The notes below the pieces were generated by a model that was not told where the DNA came from, did not search any database, and saw only the letters and a program-made list of their open reading frames with translations. This document shows positions 1-6,640 of a stretch of 19,314 nucleotides of DNA, piece by piece. Made by a program: the position numbers and the translations under genes. The stretch covers positions 1-19,314 of the forward strand of contig JAFAWC010000090.1 in assembly GCA_019242135.1 (NCBI GenBank). The letters run 5' to 3'. Source of the stretch: Mycobacteriaceae bacterium (lineage in GTDB: Bacteria; Actinomycetota; Actinomycetes; Mycobacteriales; Mycobacteriaceae). How positions within the stretch are numbered: the stretch's first letter is position 1; every line of letters begins with the position of its first letter.

Positions 1-303
1 GCGCACCCGCATCATGAAGTACTTGGCCTCGATGGTGTCGATGTGCTCGTCGCCGGTCCAGGTGCCGTCGTAGCCCTGCTCGCGCTGGGTGTAAAGGCCC
101 CACCAGCGGAACCGCCCGCGCAGGTCGCTCTTGTCGATGCTGTCGAAACCGCCCGGCGCGTAGATGTGCTCGATCCGGGCGCGCACGTTGAGCGGCGCGT
201 CGTCCTTTTTGTTCTGTTCGTTGGCGTTGAGCGGCTCGCGATAGCCGAGCGCCCATTGGCCTTCACCGCGGTGTTTCGCGGGGCGGGGCCGAGCCTGTGT
301 CAT
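1..303 (-). CDS. sirA: Ferredoxin-dependent assimilatory sulfite reductase (SirA/NirA), N-terminal part
   Basis: Only the first 101 codons lie in the window; the gene continues past base 1. The family reduces sulfite to sulfide with electrons from ferredoxin, using a [4Fe-4S]-siroheme centre, in the cytoplasm as a step of cysteine synthesis. The reading frame is open throughout and contains EGQWALGYREPLNANE (about residues 14-29), then DKSDLRGRFRWWGLYTQREQ and a GTWTGDEHID stretch, which match the N-terminus of mycobacterial SirA/NirA as I remember it. The catalytic cysteines are outside the window. The ATG at 303-301 is preceded by AAGGAG with 8 nt spacing. The upstream leader carries a polycysteine short ORF, so expression is probably cysteine-controlled. 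In mycobacteria cysH usually follows downstream. Identification is strong; the split between sulfite and nitrite reductase rests on known mycobacterial biochemistry. Confidence 0.93.
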   Translation of the reverse strand, partial: MTQARPRPAKHRGEGQWALGYREPLNANEQNKKDDAPLNVRARIEHIYAPGGFDSIDKSDLRGRFRWWGLYTQREQGYDGTWTGDEHIDTIEAKYFMMRVR

Positions 304-309
304 CGGGGT

Positions 310-326
310 GGCTCCTTGTCAGAGCC
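310..326 (-). promoter_or_regulatory. Hairpin sequestering the sirA ribosome binding site
   Basis: On the minus strand GGCTC-TGACAAG-GAGCC forms a perfect 5-bp GC-rich stem with a 7-nt loop. The sirA Shine-Dalgarno AAGGAG (317-312) spans the loop and the 3' arm, so folding would hide it. The hairpin lies 7 nt before the ATG and is a plausible off-state for cysteine-controlled translation. Its stability was not computed. Confidence 0.45.
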
Positions 327-415
327 GGCGACCGGAACGCGCAATACCACCGGCGGCTGTCCGGCGGCGCAGATCCGGATGCCAGCTGGAAGTTCAGGTG
401 GGCGGGTCTACGACG

Positions 416-472
416 TCAAGGCAGACAGCAACAGCTACAGACGCGCTTGAAGTCGACATGCCGCCGCGCCAC
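416..472 (-). CDS. Polycysteine leader peptide (leaderless short ORF) upstream of sirA
   Basis: A GTG at 472-470 opens an 18-codon ORF reading MARRHVDFKRVCSCCCLP, ending in TGA at 418-416. Four of its last seven residues are cysteine. The RRHVD core resembles small actinobacterial leader peptides in front of sulfur-assimilation genes. Polycysteine leaderless ORFs in Mycobacterium smegmatis are reported to act as cysteine-responsive attenuators of downstream operons. The ORF lies 113 nt upstream of the sirA start codon on the same strand. There is no Shine-Dalgarno sequence, and a possible -10 hexamer CAATGT sits 7 nt upstream of the GTG, which fits transcription starting at the G of GTG. The peptide probably acts in cis through ribosome stalling rather than as a stable product. 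No experimental evidence is visible from sequence alone. Confidence 0.75.
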   Translation of the reverse strand: MARRHVDFKRVCSCCCLP

Positions 473-479
473 CAACGAG

Positions 480-485
480 ACATTG
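480..485 (-). promoter_or_regulatory. Putative -10 element for the leaderless sirA leader transcript
   Basis: On the minus strand CAATGT ends 7 nt before the GTG of the polycysteine ORF. That is the spacing expected if the transcript begins at the G of the start codon. The hexamer matches the mycobacterial TANNNT consensus only at its second and last bases, and no clear -35 is visible. Confidence 0.35.
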
Positions 486-601
486 ACATGGAGGCTGTCG
501 GCGGCGGTCACGTGGCCCATTCTGCCATGCGCGGCGCCCGGCGCCCTAACCGGCCCGAACTTGCGATCAGCGTGAGTGAAAAGGCGCCGGGATTGTCGTT
601 C

Positions 602-616
602 TGAGAAAATCAAGGG
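602..616 (+). promoter_or_regulatory. Putative extended -10 promoter for hemW
   Basis: TGA-GAAAAT at 602-610 resembles an extended -10 (TGn plus a hexamer ending in T). It ends 6 nt before the hemW ATG, which suggests a leaderless or nearly leaderless transcript. The only purine-rich stretch (AAGGG) abuts the ATG and is too close to serve as a normal Shine-Dalgarno. No convincing -35 was found. Confidence 0.4.
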
Positions 617-1792
617 ATGACGGAAACGGCGACGGGCGCTCGGCTTCCGCCGCTGGTGCCGACGCCGGGCCGCCCGTTCGGGGTGTATGTGCACGTGCCG
701 TTTTGCGCCACCCGGTGCGGATATTGCGACTTCAACACCTACGCACCCGGTGAACTCGACGGCGCCGGTCCGGACGGCTGGCTTTTGGCGGTGCGCGAGG
801 AGCTGCGCCTGGCCGCAGGCCGGCTTCCCCCGCTGGCCGTCGATACGGTGTTCGTCGGCGGGGGCACGCCGTCGCTGCTGGGCGCGCGGCGCCTCGCCGC
901 GGTGCTCGATGCGGTGGCCGATCATTTCGTACTCGCGCCCGGGGCCGAGGTGACCACCGAGGCCAACCCGGAGTCCACCTCGCCGGAGCTGTTCGCCGAC
1001 CTGCTGGCCGCGGGCTACACGCGGGTGTCGCTGGGCATGCAGTCGTCCTCGTCCCACGTGCTGTCGGTGCTGGATCGGGCGCACTCGCCGGGACGGGCGG
1101 TGGCCGCGGCCAACGAAGCGCAGGCCGCCGGCTTCCGGCACGTCAACCTGGACCTGATTTACGGCACCCCCGGGGAAACCGACGACGACCTGCGGCGCTC
1201 GGTCGACGCGGCCATCGGTGCCGGCGTCGACCACGTCTCGGCATACGCACTGGTCGTCGAGGAGGGCACCGCACTGGCGCGCCGGGTGCGGCGCGGTGAG
1301 ATCAGCGCCCCCGACGACGACGTGCTGGCCCGGCGCTACGAACTGCTCGACGCCCAGCTCGCGCACGCCGGTTTCCAGTGGTACGAGGTGTCGAACTGGA
1401 GCACGCCCGGTGGGCAGTGCCGCCACAACGTCGGCTACTGGGGCGGCGGGCAATGGTGGGGCGCCGGGCCCGGCGCGCACGGTCACATCGGCTCGGTGCG
1501 CTTGTGGAACGTCAAACACCCCCGCGCCTACGCGGATCATCTGGCGAGACAGGCGTTGCCGGTCCACGACTTCGAGCGACTCACCGGCGCGCACACCCAC
1601 ACCGAAAATGTGATGCTGGCGATCCGGATGCGCAGCGGGCTGCCCGTGACCGAACTGAGCCCGGCGGAGCGACAGCGGGCGCAGGCCCCGATCGCCGACG
1701 GCCTGCTCGTCCGCCAGGCCGATCGGCTGGTGCTGACCGATCGCGGCCGGTTGCTGGCCGACGGCGTGGTCCGCACCCTGCTCGCCGGATAG
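617..1792 (+). CDS. hemW: Radical SAM protein HemW (heme chaperone, HemN-like)
   Basis: A 391-residue radical SAM protein. The [4Fe-4S]-binding CxxxCxxC motif is C30-ATR-C34-GY-C37 in HVPFCATRCGYCDF, followed by the SAM-contacting GGGTPS at about residues 81-86. Further conserved blocks are EANPES, SLGMQS and DLIYGTPGET. Members are often labelled oxygen-independent coproporphyrinogen III oxidase, but the HemW branch is understood to bind and deliver heme instead. The motif CxxxCxxCDF and the length near 390 fit HemW better than true HemN, which is longer. It is divergent from sirA and followed after 8 nt by a membrane protein gene, so the two may be co-transcribed. The ATG start is supported by the promoter-like sequence just upstream. 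Confidence 0.9.
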   Translation: MTETATGARLPPLVPTPGRPFGVYVHVPFCATRCGYCDFNTYAPGELDGAGPDGWLLAVREELRLAAGRLPPLAVDTVFVGGGTPSLLGARRLAAVLDAVADHFVLAPGAEVTTEANPESTSPELFADLLAAGYTRVSLGMQSSSSHVLSVLDRAHSPGRAVAAANEAQAAGFRHVNLDLIYGTPGETDDDLRRSVDAAIGAGVDHVSAYALVVEEGTALARRVRRGEISAPDDDVLARRYELLDAQLAHAGFQWYEVSNWSTPGGQCRHNVGYWGGGQWWGAGPGAHGHIGSVRLWNVKHPRAYADHLARQALPVHDFERLTGAHTHTENVMLAIRMRSGLPVTELSPAERQRAQAPIADGLLVRQADRLVLTDRGRLLADGVVRTLLAG

Positions 1793-1800
1793 CCGGCTCG

Positions 1801-2550
1801 ATGTCCGCCTCAAGGCAATTCGAGATGTACGGCCCGTCGCACTGGGCGGTGCTCGCGGTGTTCGTGATCGGCGCGGCGCTGCTGCTGTGGATCGGCCGAC
1901 GCCAATCAGAGACCCAGGCCCGGCTTTTCGGTCGCATCCTGGGGGGCCTGACCGCAGCGATATACGCCGCGGTACTGGTCTATGTGATGAGCCACTTCGC
2001 CATCGCCGGGTCGGTTCCGCTGCAGCTGACCGATTTGGCGACGGGGGCCGCGGCGTGCGCCCTGTGGGGGCGCTGGTACTGGGCGTTCGCGCTGACGTAC
2101 TACTGGGGCCTGGTGCTGAGCACCCAGGCGTTGATCTCACCGGTGCTCACCGGCGCGGACTTCCCGAGCCTTCAGTTCCTCGCGTTCTGGGCCATCCACC
2201 TGCTGGTCGTCTGGGCCGCCATCTACCTCACCTGGGGCCGCGGCATGCACCCGACCTGGCGCGGCTACCGCATCGCGGTGGTCACCACGCTGATTTGGGC
2301 GGCCGTCACCTTCACGTTCAACCGCATTTTCGGCACGGACTACGGCTTTCTCAACGGCAAACCCGCCACCGCCTCGCTTCTCGACCTGTTCGGCCCGTGG
2401 CCCTACTACCTGCTGGTGGGCACTGCGCTGGTGCTGATCGTGTGGGCGCTGATGACCTGGCCGTGGGAGCGCAACCGCGCTAGGTCATCACCGCGCCCAC
2501 CTCGAGACGCGCGAGGCGACCGGCATCGGCCAGGACGTCGATCGCGGTGA
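1801..2550 (+). CDS. YwaF/TIGR02206-type integral membrane protein
   Basis: A 249-residue hydrophobic protein with about six to seven predicted membrane segments, for example around residues 15-32, 43-66, 90-120, 125-150, 160-180 and 200-222. It has the conserved block TDYGFLNGKPATASLLDLFG before the last membrane segment, as in the TIGR02206/YwaF (TMEM164-like) family, whose bacterial role is unknown. The ATG lies 8 nt after the hemW stop. The last 24 codons form a charged, arginine- and proline-rich tail that overlaps the convergent sigma factor gene on the other strand (2480-2550). This tail may be a non-conserved run-on reaching the next in-frame stop. The family assignment comes from motif memory; the function is open. 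Confidence 0.75.
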   Translation: MSASRQFEMYGPSHWAVLAVFVIGAALLLWIGRRQSETQARLFGRILGGLTAAIYAAVLVYVMSHFAIAGSVPLQLTDLATGAAACALWGRWYWAFALTYYWGLVLSTQALISPVLTGADFPSLQFLAFWAIHLLVVWAAIYLTWGRGMHPTWRGYRIAVVTTLIWAAVTFTFNRIFGTDYGFLNGKPATASLLDLFGPWPYYLLVGTALVLIVWALMTWPWERNRARSSPRPPRDARGDRHRPGRRSR

Positions 2551-3349
2551 TCGTGCCGTCGGCCACCACGAACGCCATCACCGCGACCGGACGGTTGCGC
2601 ACGAAGATCACCGCGCCGGCCGCGCCGTTGACGGTGGCGGGGCGCACGTCGCGGTCGGGACCGCCGTAGAGCTTGGCCTGGCCGGCCACCGCCTGCGCAC
2701 CGGACACCGCGCGCAGCCGGTCGGCCCCGAAGTCGCCGCGCAGCACCACATCCGGGTGCAGGACGGCGACCAGGCGTTCGAAATCGCCGGCGCGGCCCGC
2801 GGCGAAGAATGCGTCGACGACCTCGCGCTGGGCCGTGATGTCCCGATCGGGCTGCGAGCGCGCTTGTTGGATGCGGTGCCGCGCGCGGCTGGCCAGCTTG
2901 CGCGCGGCCTCCGTCGTCTTCTCGACGATCGGGGCGATCTCGTCGAACGGCACCGCGAAAACGTCGTGCAGCACGAACGCCAGCCGCTCGTCGGGCGGCA
3001 GCGTGTCGAGCACGACGAGCAGCGCCACGCCGACCGAATCGGCGAGCAGCGCCTGGTGCTCGGGCGAGGGGTCGCCGGGCGGATCGATGATCGGGTCGGG
3101 GAGCCGGCCCGCCAGCTCCTCTTCGCTGCGGATTCGCCGCGCGCGCAACATGTTCAAGCAGATGCGGGCCACCACCGTGGTCAGCCAAGCGTCGACGTTG
3201 TCGAGGTCGCCGGTGCTGCGGTCAAGGCGCAGCCAGGCCTCCTGAACGGCGTCGTCGGCGTCGTCGACCGAGCCCAGCATGCGATAGGCCACCGCACGCA
3301 GGCGCGGCCGCGCCGCCTCGAAGCGCGCGGTCAGCCCGGAATCGCGCAC
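2480..3349 (-). CDS. ECF41-type sigma factor with C-terminal SnoaL-like domain (SigJ-like)
   Basis: A 289-residue RNA polymerase sigma factor of the extracytoplasmic-function class. Region 2 covers roughly residues 5-70 (RLRAVAYRMLGSVDDADDAVQEAWLR). A linker with RLPDP follows, then region 4 at about 105-165 (TLPPDERLAFVLHDVFAVPFDEIA). A SnoaL/NTF2-like tail fills about 175-285. This layout, and a CMD gene directly upstream, are hallmarks of ECF41 sigma factors, in which the fused tail takes the place of a separate anti-sigma factor. The GTG start at 3349 overlaps the CMD gene by 19 nt, giving translational coupling. A longer upstream frame exists but only covers CMD coding sequence. Tail motifs known from the family look degenerate here (DFGADR where DGGG[KR] is expected; ADAGRL where NPDKV/L is expected). 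M. tuberculosis SigJ is a related protein, but orthology is not shown. Confidence 0.87.
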   Translation of the reverse strand: MRDSGLTARFEAARPRLRAVAYRMLGSVDDADDAVQEAWLRLDRSTGDLDNVDAWLTTVVARICLNMLRARRIRSEEELAGRLPDPIIDPPGDPSPEHQALLADSVGVALLVVLDTLPPDERLAFVLHDVFAVPFDEIAPIVEKTTEAARKLASRARHRIQQARSQPDRDITAQREVVDAFFAAGRAGDFERLVAVLHPDVVLRGDFGADRLRAVSGAQAVAGQAKLYGGPDRDVRPATVNGAAGAVIFVRNRPVAVMAFVVADGTITAIDVLADAGRLARLEVGAVMT

Positions 3350-3915
3350 ACCATTCCTTCGCTGAAACCCGCCGACCCGACGCCCACCGCGAGATTGAAC
3401 CGCGCCCGAAGGTTCTCCAGCGCGATGATGTGGGTCAGCTCGACCATTTGTGGCACGTCGAAATGGGCGCGTAGCGCGCCGAACAGGTCGTCGCTGATCT
3501 CGACGGGAGTGCGGCTCATGGCGGCCGCGTAGTCGAGCACCAGCTTGTCGACGTCGGAGAAACACGCCGCGGTCCGGTAGTTCGGCAGGGCCAGCAACTC
3601 CTCGTCGTTCAGACCCCAGTCGCGGGAGATGCGTGACCCTATGTCGATGCAGTATTCGCAGCGGGTGGTGGTCGCGGCCTTCAGCTCGGCCAACGCCCGG
3701 TGGCGCAGGTCGACGAGGTGCACCTTGGCCACCGCCTGCTCCAACTTGCCGTAGCCCGACAACAGCCTGGGGATGTGCGCGTAGATCCGGATCGGGCCCA
3801 GCATGGCCTCGTCATCCCGCCCGGTCAGCCGCTTGAACTGGCGCTTCATCACGAAGTACGCGATCTTTGTGCCCAGTCCCGCGTCGCGGTTGGACACCTC
3901 GGGTAGTCGTGCCAT
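3331..3915 (-). CDS. Carboxymuconolactone decarboxylase/AhpD-family protein
   Basis: A 194-residue protein of the alkylhydroperoxidase D-like fold. The redox CxxC is C86-EY-C89 in TTTRCEYCIDIGS. The histidine four residues after the second cysteine in AhpD is a glycine here (G93), as is common in CMD proteins linked to ECF41 sigma factors. It may be a thiol-dependent peroxidase or quinone-related enzyme; the substrate is unknown. The ATG at 3915 has AAAGGAG about 5 nt upstream, so it is preferred over an in-frame ATG at 3963. The stop lies inside the downstream sigma factor gene. In ECF41 systems the CMD (or an oxidoreductase or epimerase) gene is the usual regulatory target, and a matching promoter is seen at 3948-3974. 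Confidence 0.87.
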   Translation of the reverse strand: MARLPEVSNRDAGLGTKIAYFVMKRQFKRLTGRDDEAMLGPIRIYAHIPRLLSGYGKLEQAVAKVHLVDLRHRALAELKAATTTRCEYCIDIGSRISRDWGLNDEELLALPNYRTAACFSDVDKLVLDYAAAMSRTPVEISDDLFGALRAHFDVPQMVELTHIIALENLRARFNLAVGVGSAGFSEGMVCAIPG

Positions 3916-3947
3916 CTCGGCTCCTTTCGGTGTGGTCCCGTGATGTC

Positions 3948-3974
3948 GACACCCGGCGGCCACGAAACGTGACC
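3948..3974 (-). promoter_or_regulatory. Candidate ECF41-dependent promoter of the CMD-sigma operon
   Basis: The minus strand reads GGTCACG, exactly 16 nt, then TGTC. The ECF41 consensus as I recall it is TGTCACA-N16-CGTC, so 5 of 7 bases match at -35 and 3 of 4 at -10 with the exact spacer. It ends 32 nt before the CMD ATG, leaving a short leader that contains the Shine-Dalgarno. This suggests positive autoregulation. Confidence 0.5.
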
Positions 3975-3981
3975 GCAGCCG

Positions 3982-4296
3982 TCAGGCACGCTGGGGACGC
4001 AGCACGTCCATGTCGAACAGCCGCGCGTGCAGCACCACCCGGTTTCGCAGCGCCGCGCGCACGGCCCGCTGCAACCCGTCCTCGAGGTACACCACGCCGT
4101 TCCACCTCACCGCGTGGGGGAAAAGGTCGCCGTAAAAGGTGGAGTCCTCCGAGAGCAGGCGGTCCAGCGCGAGCACGGTGGTCGTGGTGACCAACTCGTC
4201 GAGGCGGATCTGGCGGGGCGGGATCTGGGACCAATCGCGAGAGGACAGACCGTGATCGGGATAGGGCCGCCCGTCGCGTACGCCCTTAAAAATCAT
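3982..4296 (-). CDS. Small conserved mycobacterial protein (Rv2375-like), possibly ParB/sulfiredoxin-like
   Basis: A 104-residue soluble protein that I recognise as the conserved hypothetical next to hrcA in mycobacteria (Rv2375 in M. tuberculosis), also divergent from hrcA there. The body reads IRLDELVTTTTVLALDRLL, then YGDLFPHAVRWNGVVYLEDG and LQRAVRAALR. The segment YLEDGLQRAVRAAL (DG-x-QR at 73-77) resembles the DGxHR core of ParB/sulfiredoxin-type folds, with Q in place of H. That is a weak structural inference and no function is known. The ATG at 4296 lacks a clear Shine-Dalgarno, so it may be leaderless. The gene ends just upstream of the ECF41 promoter on the same strand, so readthrough into the CMD gene is possible. 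Confidence 0.75.
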   Translation of the reverse strand: MIFKGVRDGRPYPDHGLSSRDWSQIPPRQIRLDELVTTTTVLALDRLLSEDSTFYGDLFPHAVRWNGVVYLEDGLQRAVRAALRNRVVLHARLFDMDVLRPQRA

Positions 4297-4452
4297 CCGT
4301 GATCATTCGACGCGGTCCGGGCCCATGGACGAAAGGGTAGTCGCCGGCGCGGCCGGCGTCAGACGCCAGCGCGCTCCATCCCGATACCGGCAGCTGACCA
4401 CCGTAAAATGGGTAGCCCACCCCACGAGCCGCTGCACGAAGAGGAACCGACC
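4297..4452. promoter_or_regulatory. Divergent promoter region; candidate hrcA -10 at 4404-4409
   Basis: This 156-nt gap lies between the Rv2375-like gene and hrcA. TAAAAT at 4404-4409 is a strong -10 match, about 44 nt before the hrcA ATG; no good -35 is visible. GAGGAA at 4441-4446 is the hrcA ribosome binding site. No CIRCE inverted repeat (TTAGCACTC-N9-GAGTGCTAA) occurs here, so HrcA does not obviously regulate itself from this site. Confidence 0.45.
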
Positions 4453-5484
4453 ATGGGACATGCAGAAGATCGTCGCTTTGACGTTCTGCGTGCGATCGTC
4501 GCCGACTTCGTGTCCACCAAGGAGCCGATCGGGTCGAAAACGTTGGTGGAGCGGCACAATCTCGGGGTATCCAGTGCCACCGTGCGCAACGACATGGCCG
4601 TGCTGGAGGCCGAGGGCTACATCACCCAGCCGCACACCAGCTCGGGACGCATCCCCACCGAGAAGGGGTACCGCGAGTTCGTCGACCGGCTCCATGACGT
4701 CAAGCCCCTGTCGGGCGCGGAGCGCCGCGCGATCCAGAGCTTTTTGGAGTCGGGCGTCGATCTCGACGACGTGCTGCGGCGCGCGGTGCGGCTGCTCGCG
4801 CAGCTGACCCGTCAGGTCGCCGTCGTGCAGTACCCGACGCTGTCGTCCTCCACCGTCCGCCACGTCGAGGTGGTGGCGCTCACACCGGCCCGGTTGCTGC
4901 TGGTGGTGATCACCGACTCGGGTCGCGTCGATCAGCGCATCGTCGAGCTCGGCGACGTGATCGACGATCATCAGCTCACGCAGCTTCGCGACATGCTGGG
5001 GCAGGCGCTGGACGGTAAGCGGCTGTCGGTGGCCTCGGCCGCGGTGGCCGACCTGGCGTCGGAAGTCGACCACGGCGGCACTCTGGGCGACGCGGTCGGC
5101 CGGTCGGCGACGGTGCTGCTGGAGTCGCTGGTCGAGCACGCCGAGGATCGGCTGTTGCTCGGCGGCACCGCCAACCTGACCCGCAACACCGCCGACTTCG
5201 GCGGGTCGCTGCGCTCGATCCTCGAGGCGCTGGAAGAGCAGGTCGTCGTCCTGAGGCTGCTGCAGGCCCAGCAGCAGGCCGGCATGGTGACGGTGCGGAT
5301 CGGCCACGAGACCGAGGTCGAGGAGATGGCCGGCACCTCGGTGGTGACCACGACCTACGGTGCCGACGGCAACGTGTACGGCGGCATGGGTGTGTTGGGT
5401 CCCACACGAATGGACTATCCGGGAACTATCGCTAGTGTCGCAGCGGTTGCGATGTATATCGGCGAGGTTTTGGGTCGCAGGTAG
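4453..5484 (+). CDS. hrcA: Heat-inducible transcriptional repressor HrcA
   Basis: A 343-residue repressor that binds CIRCE operators of chaperonin genes and is stabilised by GroEL. The N-terminal winged-helix domain covers about residues 1-75 and includes [19 protein letters not shown] and the [15 protein letters not shown] wing region. A GAF-like middle domain follows, then a C-terminal block ending in the conserved [18 protein letters not shown]. It matches mycobacterial HrcA nearly end to end as remembered. The ATG at 4453 has GAGGAA 6 nt upstream; an in-frame ATG at 4408 lies within the presumed promoter/leader and is rejected. dnaJ2 follows after 21 nt, the standard hrcA-dnaJ2 pairing. 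Confidence 0.96.
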   Translation: MGHAEDRRFDVLRAIVADFVSTKEPIGSKTLVERHNLGVSSATVRNDMAVLEAEGYITQPHTSSGRIPTEKGYREFVDRLHDVKPLSGAERRAIQSFLESGVDLDDVLRRAVRLLAQLTRQVAVVQYPTLSSSTVRHVEVVALTPARLLLVVITDSGRVDQRIVELGDVIDDHQLTQLRDMLGQALDGKRLSVASAAVADLASEVDHGGTLGDAVGRSATVLLESLVEHAEDRLLLGGTANLTRNTADFGGSLRSILEALEEQVVVLRLLQAQQQAGMVTVRIGHETEVEEMAGTSVVTTTYGADGNVYGGMGVLGPTRMDYPGTIASVAAVAMYIGEVLGRR

Positions 5485-5505
5485 CGCGACGGAGAAAGGT
5501 TGTAC

Positions 5506-6639
5506 GTGGCACGCGACTATTACGGGCTGCTGGGCCTGAGCAGGACCGCCAGCGACGCGGAGATCAAACGCGCCTACCGCCGCCTTGTCCGCGAGCTGCA
5601 CCCCGACGTCAACCCCGACGAACGCGACCGGTTCAACGAGATCCAGTTGGCCTACGAGGTGCTCTCCGATCGTGAGAAGAAACGGATCGTCGACCTGGGC
5701 GGCGATCCGATGGAAACCGCTGCGGCCGGCAACGGCTTCGCGACCGGTTTCGGTGGGCTCGGCGATGTGTTCGAGGCCTTCTTCGGCGGCGGAGCCACCA
5801 CCCGCGGGCCGGTGGGTCGGGTGCGCCCGGGGGCGGACTCGCTGCTGCGGCTGCGGCTGGACCTCGAGGAGTGCGCGACCGGGGTGACCAAGCAGGTCAC
5901 CGTCGACACCGCGGTGCTGTGCGACAAGTGCCAGGGCAAGGGCACCGCTGACGGCCGCGGTCCCGTCGCGTGCGAAACCTGCGGCGGCCGAGGCGAAGTC
6001 CAAAGTGTGCAGCGCTCGCTGCTCGGCCAGGTGATGACGGCGCGCCCGTGCCCCACCTGCCGCGGGGTCGGCGAGGTGATCCTCAACCCGTGCTCCCGCT
6101 GCGGCGGCGACGGTCGGGTGCGCGCCCGCCGCGAGATCAGCGTCAAGATTCCCGCCGGCGTCGGTGACGGGATGCGGGTGCGGTTGGCCGCCCAGGGCGA
6201 GGTCGGCCCCGGCGGCGGTCCCGCCGGTGATCTCTACGTCGAGGTGCACGAGCAGCAGCACGACATCTTCGTGCGCGACGGCGACGATCTGCACTGCACA
6301 GTCGCGGTCCCGATGGTCGACGCCGCGCTCGGCACCGAGGTCACCGTCGATGCGATCCTCGACGGGCCGACCGACCTCACGATTCCCGGTGGCACTCAAC
6401 CCGGTTCGGTGGTCACGTTGCGCGGGCACGGGATGCCGCATCTGCGCAGTGGTGTTCGCGGCGACCTGCACGCGCACATCGACGTTGTCGTGCCGACCCG
6501 GTTGGATCACCGCGACGCCGACTTGCTCAGGGAGCTGAAGAATCGCCGCCGTGGCGAAACGGCGGAAGTGAAATCGGCCCACGCCGCCGGCGGTGGGGGA
6601 CTGTTCAGCCGCCTGCGGGAAACGTTCACCGGTCGCTGA
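5506..6639 (+). CDS. dnaJ2: Hsp40 co-chaperone DnaJ2
   Basis: A 377-residue type I DnaJ, the J-protein partner that stimulates DnaK ATPase and delivers unfolded clients. The J domain occupies residues 1-70 with HPD at 32-34. A short glycine/phenylalanine-rich stretch (about 85-105) is followed by four zinc-binding CxxCxGxG repeats: [24 protein letters not shown] and CSRCGGDG. The two C-terminal substrate-binding domains come last. The GTG at 5506 gives the expected [10 protein letters not shown] start, with GGAGAAAGG upstream; a TTG at 5500 would add two residues. Co-transcribed with hrcA; rsmE starts 1 nt after its stop. Confidence 0.95.
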   Translation: MARDYYGLLGLSRTASDAEIKRAYRRLVRELHPDVNPDERDRFNEIQLAYEVLSDREKKRIVDLGGDPMETAAAGNGFATGFGGLGDVFEAFFGGGATTRGPVGRVRPGADSLLRLRLDLEECATGVTKQVTVDTAVLCDKCQGKGTADGRGPVACETCGGRGEVQSVQRSLLGQVMTARPCPTCRGVGEVILNPCSRCGGDGRVRARREISVKIPAGVGDGMRVRLAAQGEVGPGGGPAGDLYVEVHEQQHDIFVRDGDDLHCTVAVPMVDAALGTEVTVDAILDGPTDLTIPGGTQPGSVVTLRGHGMPHLRSGVRGDLHAHIDVVVPTRLDHRDADLLRELKNRRRGETAEVKSAHAAGGGGLFSRLRETFTGR

Positions 6640-6640
6640 C

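Larger units (their letters stand above)
304..616. other. sirA-hemW divergent intergenic region
   Basis: This 313-nt gap separates the divergent sirA and hemW genes. Its sirA-proximal part is a transcribed leader with the 18-codon polycysteine ORF (416-472). An internal pairing is possible between 422-429, inside the cysteine codons, and 356-363 further down the leader (eight base pairs, one of them G-U). The RBS hairpin is at 310-326. The hemW-proximal part holds the hemW promoter. Longer plus-strand frames across it show no recognisable protein and have no support. Confidence 0.6.

Noticed and set aside
297..604. Plus-strand frames in the sirA-hemW gap
   Set aside because: They have no Shine-Dalgarno or recognisable protein and run opposite the sirA leader.
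416..2140. 574-codon minus-strand open frame across hemW and the membrane protein gene
   Set aside because: It is antisense to clearly coding hemW and has low-complexity arginine/glycine/alanine composition. Only its last 18 codons (the polycysteine leader) appear real.
4280..4310. AT-richer stretch with ATGAT repeats near the Rv2375-like start, considered as a Zur box
   Set aside because: The repeats are direct rather than inverted and do not match a Zur operator.
4303..6582. 759-codon minus-strand open frame opposite hrcA and dnaJ2
   Set aside because: It is histidine- and glutamine-rich, shows no family motifs, and lies antisense to two strongly identified genes; a high-GC artefact.
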